NCBI RefSeq assembly: GCF_023935105.1
Contig: NZ_CP096040.1
Location: forward strand, 5,623,001 to 5,687,000
DNA length: 64,000 nt
Origin: Caulobacter segnis
Lineage (GTDB): Bacteria; Pseudomonadota; Alphaproteobacteria; Caulobacterales; Caulobacteraceae
Direction: 5' to 3'
The notes under the pieces were generated by a model. The model searched no databases. It was given only the letters and a program-made list of their open reading frames with translations, and was not told where the DNA came from. This document shows, piece by piece, positions 41,164 through 47,628 of the stretch. Position 1 is the stretch's first letter. Each line of letters opens with the position of its first letter. A program made the position numbers and the translations under genes.

Positions 41164-42348
41164 TTACAGGTTCGGGACCAGCCGGTAGAGGCGCAGGGCG
41201 TGGCGCACGCGCCCCGCCTCGGCCCCGGCGGCGGCGCCCGTGCCCATATAGAGGTCGGCGCGTGCGTCGCCCTTGATCGCCCCGCCGGTGTCCAGCGCCA
41301 CGGCCAGACGGCGGTAGGCCGGGAAGGCCCCCGCCAGCTTCGGCGCGGCGGCGTCCAGCCAGTAGAGGCTTCCCATCGCGTGGCGGCTGGGATCGACGGC
41401 GATGGCCCGGCCAGGCGGCAGCGGCACGCCGGCCGCGCCGACGGGCTCCTTGCCGTCGTCCTCGGCCATCTTGAAGAAGACGTAGCGCGGGTTCAGTCGC
41501 ATGATCGCGTCGGCCTCGGGCCCGCGATGCTCGGCCAGCCAGGTCCGGATGGCGTCGCCCGAGGTGTTGTTGTCGGGCAGCAAACCCTTGTCGCGCATGG
41601 CGTTGGCGACGCCGACGAACGGCTTGCCATTGTGGCCGGCGAAGGCGGCGCGCACCCGGCGGCCGTCGGGCAGCACCAACACGCCCGAACCCTGGATCTG
41701 CAGGAAGAACAGCTCCTCGGGCCGCATCCAGGCCAGAGGCTTGTCGGTCGGGGTCGCCTCGATCTCGGCTCGGTCGGGATAGGGCACGAAGGTCGGGCCC
41801 TCGACGTGGCCGGTGATCTTCTTGCCCACGAAGCTGGGTTCGAAGGCGCCGAGGTCCAGCACCACCAGGTCGGCCGGCAGGCCGCGCACCGGAACCGTGA
41901 ACTCGGCGTTGCGCGACATCCGCGCCTCGTACTGCGGAGCGAAATAGGCGGTCAGCAGGCCTTCGTCGCCGACCGGCTCGAGCCGAAAGTTGGCCTCCAG
42001 GAAGGCGCGGGCGCCCGGCTCGTCCTGGACGGCGCTGGCGCGGGCCAGGCCGCAGACCCGGACCATGGCCGGCTCCTTGGCCACGCCGCAGCCGGCGCGG
42101 AAGGCGTTCAGCGCCGCCAGATGATCTTCCTCGCCCCAGCCGGCCAGGCTGGAGAACGACGGCGCCGCCGTCGGCGAGGCCGGCCGTGGCGAAGCGGTCG
42201 TCGCGGGCGGCGGCGCGGATGAGGTCGGGCCGGTCGCGATAGGCGGGGTCGGCGTCGTCACGCTGGCGCAGGCGCTCAGGAGCAGGGCCGCCAAGGCCCC
42301 AAGAACACCTGGACGGGGCGCGAAGACGGTCGGGGTGGCGCGGAACAT
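41164..42348 (-). CDS. mltA: Membrane-bound lytic murein transglycosylase A (MltA)
   Basis: 394 residues. Lipoprotein signal with lipobox LSAC (Cys 27) and a Thr/Pro-rich linker. The MltA domain follows with GLLTAYFAPQYEAR, FFLQIQGSG and the 3D-type catalytic domain ALDTGGAIKGDARADLYMG, whose aspartates perform the cleavage. It cuts glycan strands of peptidoglycan to 1,6-anhydro ends at the outer membrane. The start overlaps the Tim44-like stop by 1 nt. Confidence 0.94.
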   Translation of the reverse strand: MFRATPTVFAPRPGVLGALAALLLSACASVTTPTPPIATGPTSSAPPPATTASPRPASPTAAPSFSSLAGWGEEDHLAALNAFRAGCGVAKEPAMVRVCGLARASAVQDEPGARAFLEANFRLEPVGDEGLLTAYFAPQYEARMSRNAEFTVPVRGLPADLVVLDLGAFEPSFVGKKITGHVEGPTFVPYPDRAEIEATPTDKPLAWMRPEELFFLQIQGSGVLVLPDGRRVRAAFAGHNGKPFVGVANAMRDKGLLPDNNTSGDAIRTWLAEHRGPEADAIMRLNPRYVFFKMAEDDGKEPVGAAGVPLPPGRAIAVDPSRHAMGSLYWLDAAAPKLAGAFPAYRRLAVALDTGGAIKGDARADLYMGTGAAAGAEAGRVRHALRLYRLVPNL

Positions 42349-42941
42349 CACGCCTCGGCGGCGGCGACGAACGACAGCTGCCAGTTCGGATTGGCGCTCT
42401 TGACCTCGCGCTCGAAGGTCCACAGCTCGGCCGTGCGGCGATCGTCGACGCCCTCGCCGCGCTCGTCCTTGGTGCGCGTGCGCACCTCGGCCAGGATCCT
42501 CACCACCGCCTTGGCCAGATCGCCGACGACGTCGATCTTCTCCAGGTCCAGGCGCGGCGGCGACAGGAACTCGACCTTCTCGGTGCGGCCGGCGGCCTCG
42601 CGGGCGGCCATGGCCTGCTCGAAGTTGCTCATCACCTCGGGCGCCAGCAGCGGCTTCAGCGTCTCGCGGTCGCCTTCGGCATAGGCCTTGACGATTTGCT
42701 CGTAGGCCGCCCGGGCGCCGGACAGGAACTTGGTCGGGTCGAAATCGGGCTGCTTGGCCTTCAGCGTCGCCAGGCCCTCGGTGCGAGCGGCCGGCGCATC
42801 GGCCAGCGGCGCGGGTCCACCGCCCGGCTGAGACGTCGCGGAGGTGTCGTCGGGCTGCCGGCCGACCCGGCGCCCCAGGGTGGCGTAGAGTTGGTACAGA
42901 ACGACGGCGGCGACCGCGGCGAGGAACAGGATCTGGAGCAC
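42348..42941 (-). CDS. Tim44/TimA-domain membrane protein
   Basis: About 197 residues from a GTG at 42941 that starts the membrane helix (VLQILFLAAVAAVVLYQLY); an upstream start at 43058 would add 39 non-membrane residues and is less likely. After a Gly/Pro linker, a Tim44-like domain begins FDPTKFLSGARAAYEQIVKAYAEGD and ends LWTFEREVKSANPNWQLSFV. Bacterial Tim44-domain proteins are inner-membrane proteins of unclear role. It is divergent from secB, as in many relatives. Confidence 0.85.
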   Translation of the reverse strand: MLQILFLAAVAAVVLYQLYATLGRRVGRQPDDTSATSQPGGGPAPLADAPAARTEGLATLKAKQPDFDPTKFLSGARAAYEQIVKAYAEGDRETLKPLLAPEVMSNFEQAMAAREAAGRTEKVEFLSPPRLDLEKIDVVGDLAKAVVRILAEVRTRTKDERGEGVDDRRTAELWTFEREVKSANPNWQLSFVAAAEA

Positions 42942-43102
42942 TTCAGGGTCCGTTGACGGGCTTTGAGCCCAGGATATCGTGTCTATATAGGCGAGACGCG
43001 CTCTCTCGTCAGGCGCCTGACGTTGCGCCAGACCGGCCCCCATGGTAGCAGCGCCCACCTTCTTACAAGCGTTCTAGCGCGCCGATTACGGATTTTATCC
43101 TA

Positions 43103-43606
43103 ATGACCGACACGACCGCCCCCAATGGCGCCCCCGATGCGGCGACTCCGGAAGAGGCCGCAGGACAATCGGGCATCCGCATCCTGGCCCAGTTCGTTCG
43201 TGACTTCTCGTTCGAGAATCCGCTGGCCCCCGACAGCCTGCGCGCCGGCGCCGCCCAGCCCGCCATCGACATGGGCGTCGAGATGAACGCCCGGGGTCGT
43301 CCCGATGGTCTGTTCGAGGTGGACCTGAAGCTGTCGGCCCGCGCCCTGCGCGACGACCAGGCCGTGTTCCACGTCGAGATCGTCTATGGCGGCCTGTTCC
43401 ACATCGAGGGCGTCGCCGAAGCCGATCTGGAGCCGGTGCTGCTGATCGAGTGCCCGCGCTTCCTGTTCCCGTACGCCCGTCGCCTGATCTCGGACGTCAC
43501 GGCCGAAGGCGGCTTCCCGCCCTTCCTGATCGACCCGATCGACTTCGCCGGCGTCTACGCCGCGCGCAAGGCCCAGGCCGAAGGCCAGCCGATCGGCAAC
43601 GCCTAG
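43103..43606 (+). CDS. secB: Protein-export chaperone SecB
   Basis: 167 residues. SecB tetramers keep preproteins unfolded and deliver them to SecA. Conserved stretches: ILAQFVRDFSFENPLAP, FHVEIVYGGLFHIEGV, LLIECPRFLFPYARRLISDV and GGFPPFLIDPIDF. The N-terminus is acidic and Ala-rich. A hairpin terminator and a palindromic element follow. Confidence 0.97.
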   Translation: MTDTTAPNGAPDAATPEEAAGQSGIRILAQFVRDFSFENPLAPDSLRAGAAQPAIDMGVEMNARGRPDGLFEVDLKLSARALRDDQAVFHVEIVYGGLFHIEGVAEADLEPVLLIECPRFLFPYARRLISDVTAEGGFPPFLIDPIDFAGVYAARKAQAEGQPIGNA

Positions 43607-43628
43607 ATCTGAAGGCGAACATGATTTG

Positions 43629-43661
43629 AAGGGGGCTCGGCTGAAAGGTCGGGCCCTTTTC
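43629..43661 (+). terminator. Intrinsic terminator after secB
   Basis: An imperfect hairpin (AAGGG...CCCTT with inner GC pairs) runs into TTTTCTT, 22 bp past the secB stop. Confidence 0.6.
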
Positions 43662-43676
43662 TTATGCCTAAACACA

Positions 43677-43720
43677 CCGTGTCATCCCGGATCGGCCTCC
43701 GGCCGTCCGGGATGACACGG
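43677..43720. repeat. 44-bp palindromic element between secB and cenR
   Basis: Arms CCGTGTCATCCCGGA (43677-43691) and TCCGGGATGACACGG (43706-43720) pair perfectly over 15 bp, with an inner CGGCC/GGCCG stem and a TCC loop. GTCATCCCGG palindromes are common dispersed elements in alphaproteobacteria. It lies between convergent genes and could act as a bidirectional terminator. Confidence 0.85.
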
Positions 43721-43741
43721 ATTTTGTTGGCTTAGTTGCGT

Positions 43742-44428
43742 TTAGGGCTGCAGCCGATAGCCGCCCATCTCGGTGATCAGGATCCGCGCCACCGCCGGAT
43801 CGGGCTCGATCTTCTGGCGCAGGCGGTAGACGTGGGTTTCCAGCGTGTGGGTAGTGACCCCGGCGTTGTAGCCCCAGACCTCGGTCAGCAGTTCCTCGCG
43901 CGACACCGGCTTGGAGCCGGCGCGGTAGAGGTACTTGAGGATGTTGGTTTCCTTCTCGGTCAGCCGCACCTTCTTCTGCTTCTCGTCGACCAGCAGCTTG
44001 GCCGACGGGCGGAATTCGTAGGGACCGATGCGGAACAGGGCGTCTTCCGAAGCCTCGTAGCTGCGCAGCTGGGCGCGGATGCGAGCCAGCAGCACGCCGA
44101 AGCGGAAGGGCTTGGTGACATAGTCGTTGGCCCCGGACTCCAGGCCCAGGATGGTGTCGCTGTCGCTGGCGGCCGCCGTCAGCATGATCACCGGAGCGGT
44201 GACCCCGTTCTTGCGCATCAGGCGGCAGGCCTCGCGACCGTCCATGTCGGGCAGGTCGACGTCCAGAAGGATCAGGTCGGGCTTGATCTCGCGCGACACC
44301 CGCACGCCCTCGCCGGCGGTCGAGGCCTCGGCGACCGCGAACTCCTCGTGCAGGGCCAGTTGCTCGGCCAGGGCGCCGCGCAGGTCGTCGTCGTCGTCGA
44401 TGAGCAGAAGGGTCTTGCGTTGCGCCAT
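43742..44428 (-). CDS. cenR: OmpR-family response regulator, probable CenR
   Basis: 228 residues from the ATG at 44428 (MAQRKTLLLIDDDDDLRG). The receiver domain has the acidic pocket at 11-14, phosphoacceptor D56 in LLDVDLPDMDG, a switch threonine in MLTAAASDS and lysine in YVTKPFRF. The C-terminal winged helix has LTEKETNILKYL and HTLETHVYRLRQKIE. In Caulobacter the essential envelope regulator CenR lies in this neighbourhood near parB. The symbol rests on synteny plus family; the cognate kinase CenK is not in the window. Confidence 0.8.
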   Translation of the reverse strand: MAQRKTLLLIDDDDDLRGALAEQLALHEEFAVAEASTAGEGVRVSREIKPDLILLDVDLPDMDGREACRLMRKNGVTAPVIMLTAAASDSDTILGLESGANDYVTKPFRFGVLLARIRAQLRSYEASEDALFRIGPYEFRPSAKLLVDEKQKKVRLTEKETNILKYLYRAGSKPVSREELLTEVWGYNAGVTTHTLETHVYRLRQKIEPDPAVARILITEMGGYRLQP

Positions 44429-44502
44429 AAGGCGAAACATGCACCGCTGCGGCCCCTCGGGACAACCCCGAGCGCATGCTTAAGTCCGGGAGTCGACCCA
44501 CC

Positions 44503-45012
44503 ATGCCGTTCCGCGCCCATGCCGACGGTCGTTTCGAACTGGATGGGCGGATCGTGCGCTGCGCGATCGGCAAGGCCGGGGCGATCGCGGCGGCCGACAA
44601 GCGCGAGGGCGACAACCGGAGCCCGCTGGGGACCTGGGTCATGCGCGAGGTCTGGTATCGGCCCGATATGTATCCCGACGGTCCGCGGACGGCCCTGCCC
44701 CTTCGCGCGACGCGACCGGAGGACGGCTGGTGCGACGCGCCGGGCGACCCAAACTACAACCGCCCTGTCACCCTGCCCTACCCGGCCAGCGCCGAGCGGA
44801 TGTGGCGCGACGACCCCGTCTACGACCTGGTGGTGATCCTCGGCCACAACGACGAGCCGCCGGTCCCGGGCATGGGTTCGGCGATCTTCATGCACCTGGC
44901 GCGCGACGGCTATCCCGGCACCGAAGGCTGCGTGGCCCTGGCGCGGCCGGACATCGAGGCGGTGCTGGCGGCGGCGAGGCCGGGCGACGCCGTCGAGATC
45001 GTCGCCGACTAA
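44503..45012 (+). CDS. L,D-transpeptidase (YkuD-fold) family protein
   Basis: 169 residues from the ATG at 44503. The catalytic signature is complete: LGHNDEPPVPGMGSAIFMH followed by GYPGTEGCVALA with the nucleophile cysteine. GDNRSPLGTWVMREVWY is the usual pre-catalytic segment. No signal peptide is evident, which is unusual for a periplasmic cell-wall crosslinking enzyme; a cytoplasmic or differently exported form is possible. It overlaps the convergent yggS by 4 bp. Confidence 0.85.
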   Translation: MPFRAHADGRFELDGRIVRCAIGKAGAIAAADKREGDNRSPLGTWVMREVWYRPDMYPDGPRTALPLRATRPEDGWCDAPGDPNYNRPVTLPYPASAERMWRDDPVYDLVVILGHNDEPPVPGMGSAIFMHLARDGYPGTEGCVALARPDIEAVLAAARPGDAVEIVAD

Positions 45013-45662
45013 CCGTAGGTGCGATTTCCGAAAATCGCCGAGCCGACCCGCACCGAGGTCGCGCCCTGGGCGATCGCGGTCTCGAAGTCGTCGCTCATGC
45101 CCATGGAGAGCTTCTCGACGCCGTTGCGCTGGGCGATCTCGCGCAGCAGCGCGAAGTGCGGCGCGGGATCCTGGTCGACCGGCGGGATGCACATCAGGCC
45201 CTCGACCGTCAGGCCATAGGTCGCGCGGCAGGCGGCGACGAACGCATCGGCCTCGCCCGGCGCGATCCCGGCCTTCTGGGCCTCTTCACCGACATTGACC
45301 TGGATGTAGAGGCGCGGCGCCTTGCCCGCCCGCTGGATCTCATCTGCCAGCACGCGGGCCAGCTTTTCGCGGTCGACCGTCTCGACCACATCGAAGAAAG
45401 CGACCGCTTCCCGGGCCTTGTTCGTCTGCAGCGGGCCGATCAGGCGCAGTTCCAGCCCTTCGCGGCGCGGAGCCCAGCGCTCCATGGCCTCCTGCACGCG
45501 ATTCTCGCCGAACACTTTCTGTCCCGCCGCGAACACGGGCGCGATATGCTCCCAGGGCTGGGTCTTGGACACCGCGACCAGGGTCACCGAGCCGGCCGGA
45601 CGTCCCGCGCGCGCCTCGGCGGCGGCGATGCGATGTTTGATCTCGGCGAGGGCTTGCGACAT
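45009..45662 (-). CDS. yggS: YggS-family PLP-binding homeostasis protein
   Basis: 217 residues from the ATG at 45662. Fold type III PLP protein that buffers pyridoxal phosphate and affects amino-acid pools. The PLP lysine is in TLVAVSKTQPWE (about 32-35). FGENRVQEAMERW, LIGPLQTNKAR and LSMGMSDDFETAIAQGATSVRVG are family signatures. It is divergent from the ThiE/TenI-like gene. Confidence 0.95.
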   Translation of the reverse strand: MSQALAEIKHRIAAAEARAGRPAGSVTLVAVSKTQPWEHIAPVFAAGQKVFGENRVQEAMERWAPRREGLELRLIGPLQTNKAREAVAFFDVVETVDREKLARVLADEIQRAGKAPRLYIQVNVGEEAQKAGIAPGEADAFVAACRATYGLTVEGLMCIPPVDQDPAPHFALLREIAQRNGVEKLSMGMSDDFETAIAQGATSVRVGSAIFGNRTYG

Positions 45663-45687
45663 CGGGGAAGGCGCCTTGGACGGGAAC

Positions 45688-46299
45688 GTGAGCGAACTGG
45701 AAGTCCTGTCTAGTGCGGCGGCGGCCTTTCCGCCAAGGACCGCGCGCGGCCGACCCCTGCCCGCCCTGCTGTTCTTCACCGATCCGGCGCGGGTTTCGAA
45801 CCCCGAGGCCGTGGCCGAGCGCCTGCCGCGCGGCGCGGGGATCGTGTTCCGAGCCTTCGGCGCGGCGGACGCCGTCGACCAGGGCCGCCGCCTACGGGCC
45901 GTCGCCGATGCGCGCGGCCTTCTGCTGCTGGTCGGCGCCCATGCCGGTTTGGCCGAGGGGATCGGCGCCGACGGCCTGCACATGCCCGAACGCCTGGTCG
46001 GCGAGATCCCGCGCCTGCGGGCCGAGCACGGGCGCTGGCTGATCACCGTCGCCGCCCATGACGCGGAGGCTGTTCGGGCCGCCGAGCGCGCCGGGGCCGA
46101 CGCGGTCGTCGTTTCACCGGTCTTTCCCAGCAACAGCCCCTCGGCGGGCGCGCCGCTGGGGATCGAAGGTCTGGGCGGTCTGGTCGCGGCCTCGTCCCTG
46201 CCCGTCTACGCGCTGGGCGGCATACGCGCGCGCACGGTCACGGCGCTGAGCGGCAGCGGAATCGTTGGGATCGCGGCGGTCGAGGCGCTCGCCGGCTGA
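45688..46299 (+). CDS. Thiamine phosphate synthase-like (ThiE/TenI family)
   Basis: About 203 residues from a GTG at 45688; a TTG at 45676 is an alternative. TIM-barrel ThiE/TenI superfamily: LLFFTDPARV at the first strand, ADGLHMPE, AGADAVVVSPVF and YALGGIRARTV with the phosphate-binding GG. TenI-type proteins can be thiazole tautomerases or have no synthase activity. The usual ThiE pyrophosphate loop is not obvious, so TenI-like is the safer reading. No other thiamine genes adjoin it. Confidence 0.8.
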   Translation: MSELEVLSSAAAAFPPRTARGRPLPALLFFTDPARVSNPEAVAERLPRGAGIVFRAFGAADAVDQGRRLRAVADARGLLLLVGAHAGLAEGIGADGLHMPERLVGEIPRLRAEHGRWLITVAAHDAEAVRAAERAGADAVVVSPVFPSNSPSAGAPLGIEGLGGLVAASSLPVYALGGIRARTVTALSGSGIVGIAAVEALAG

Positions 46300-46710
46300 C
46301 TAGAACTTGAAGGCGGTTTCCAGACGCACGCGCGGGGCGGCTTCGGGCTGCTGGGCCTTGCGGGCGGCCAGGGCGGGATTGGATTCGCCCAGGCTGACGG
46401 CGCCGCCGACGCGGATCGAGGGGGTCACCTTGAAATAGGCGCCGGCCTGAACGTCCTGCATTTCCATTTCGCGGCTGGAAGGCTGGTCGAGGTCCAGCTT
46501 CAGGCCCCAGCGGCCCTTCTTGGCGTCCCAGCGCAGGGTGCGCTTGTCGTCCTGCGGATACTGGACGCCCGCGGCGGCGCTGGTGAAGTCGTTCTTGACC
46601 GAGAAATCGGGCGCGACGGCGTGAGGCTTGGCCTGGGCGAACGCCGTCGCCGCCGACCCCGTCAGGATCAGCGCGGCAGCCCCCGCCAAGAAGAAACGCT
46701 TCGCGACCAT
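46300..46710 (-). CDS. ntrZ: Periplasmic NtrZ-like protein
   Basis: 136 residues from the ATG at 46710. A signal peptide (MVAKRFFLAGAAALILTG, cleavage near AFA-Q25) precedes a small beta-rich domain with KNDFTSAAAGVQYPQDDKR and AYFKVTPSIRVGGAVSLGE. In C. crescentus, NtrZ is a small periplasmic protein that tunes the NtrY sensor kinase, and it lies five genes from parB, the same position as here. The assignment combines size, signal peptide and synteny. NtrY-NtrX are not in the window. Confidence 0.7.
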   Translation of the reverse strand: MVAKRFFLAGAAALILTGSAATAFAQAKPHAVAPDFSVKNDFTSAAAGVQYPQDDKRTLRWDAKKGRWGLKLDLDQPSSREMEMQDVQAGAYFKVTPSIRVGGAVSLGESNPALAARKAQQPEAAPRVRLETAFKF

Positions 46711-46883
46711 CGCTACTCGCCGCCTATACTCGGTTGTCCCTACCCATCTCATATATGAGCGGGCCCCTTGAATTGCGATTAAAGGCTTGGCCGGAACGCG
46801 GTCAACCGGCCTTTGGTCGCACTTCGGGCAGAATTGGACGATTCAATCGAGTCCTGTGGCGACGAGGTCACGCGATTCCTGTT

Positions 46884-46910
46884 TTGAGGCGGCGTAGCCA
46901 TGCTATAGAC
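46884..46910 (+). promoter_or_regulatory. Promoter of the DUF3576 lipoprotein gene
   Basis: TTGAGG (46884-46889) and GCTATAGAC (46902-46910), 12 bp apart, match the Caulobacter housekeeping promoter pattern. It lies about 65 bp upstream of the start at 46978, in the 267-bp divergent gap to ntrZ. Confidence 0.6.
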
Positions 46911-46977
46911 CGGCTCCCGGCCGCGGGGGCGCGCCAGGAGCGCGCTAGCGCCGGCGATACATTTGGAGCGAGGTACT

Positions 46978-47490
46978 ATGGCGTTTGAGCGTGGGTCTGT
47001 GATGCGCGGCGTCGCCGCGGGCGTCCTGGCTCTGTCGATGCTGGGCATGACCGCATGCGCTAGCAACAAGCCCCCCAAGACGTTTTCCACGCAAAGCGAC
47101 GAGCCGGGCCTGAACCCGTTCAAGCGCTTCGGCCGCGGCTCCAAGGCGCCGACCACCGAAGGCTCGATCGGCGTCAACGGCTATCTGTGGCGCGCCAGCC
47201 TGGACACCTTGGCCTTCATGCCGCTGGCCTCGGCCGACCCGTACGGCGGCGTTATCGTCACCGACTGGTACGTCAACCCCGAGACCCCGGCCGAGCGCTT
47301 CAAGGCCACGGTCTACATCCTGGACACCCGCCTGCGCGCCGACGGCCTGAACGTCACGGTGTTCAAGCAGTCCAAGGACATCAACGGCAACTGGATCGAC
47401 GCCCCGGTCGCCGACCAGACCGCCACCGACATCGAGAACGCGATCCTGACCCGCGCCCGTCAGCTTCGACTTTCGAACATCAAGGGCTAA
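46978..47490 (+). CDS. DUF3576 lipoprotein
   Basis: 170 residues from the ATG at 46978, with GGAGCGAGG upstream. Lipobox LGMTAC puts the lipidated cysteine at 27. The mature domain includes VNGYLWRASLDTLAFMPLASADPYGGVIVTD-type sequence, described at residues about 60-90, and VYILDTRLRADGLNVTVFK. DUF3576 proteins are conserved in alphaproteobacteria next to leuS and lptE, suggesting an outer-membrane role, but no function is established here. A hairpin terminator follows. Confidence 0.85.
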   Translation: MAFERGSVMRGVAAGVLALSMLGMTACASNKPPKTFSTQSDEPGLNPFKRFGRGSKAPTTEGSIGVNGYLWRASLDTLAFMPLASADPYGGVIVTDWYVNPETPAERFKATVYILDTRLRADGLNVTVFKQSKDINGNWIDAPVADQTATDIENAILTRARQLRLSNIKG

Positions 47491-47495
47491 GGCCC

Positions 47496-47529
47496 GAAGG
47501 GTTCTCGCTGAAACCAGTGAGAACCCTTC
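47496..47529 (+). terminator. Hairpin after the DUF3576 gene
   Basis: GAAGGGTTCTC (47496-47506) and GAGAACCCTTC (47519-47529) pair perfectly over 11 bp, starting 5 bp past the stop. No good T-run follows, so termination may be partial or the hairpin may protect the 3' end. Confidence 0.65.
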
Positions 47530-47584
47530 AGACCTCCTATATTCCTGCGCGCTCCGGCCGCGAAACCGCATACTCTTGTCGCGG

Positions 47585-47603
47585 ACGCGCCTTCGGGGCG
47601 CGT
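47585..47603 (+). other. Hairpin in the leuS leader
   Basis: ACGCGCC (47585-47591) and GGCGCGT (47597-47603) enclose a TTCGG loop, 26 bp before the leuS ATG. It would form a very stable RNA tetraloop-like hairpin just upstream of the ribosome site. Confidence 0.5.
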
Positions 47604-47628
47604 TCCTGCATCCAAGACCTGGTTTCCG

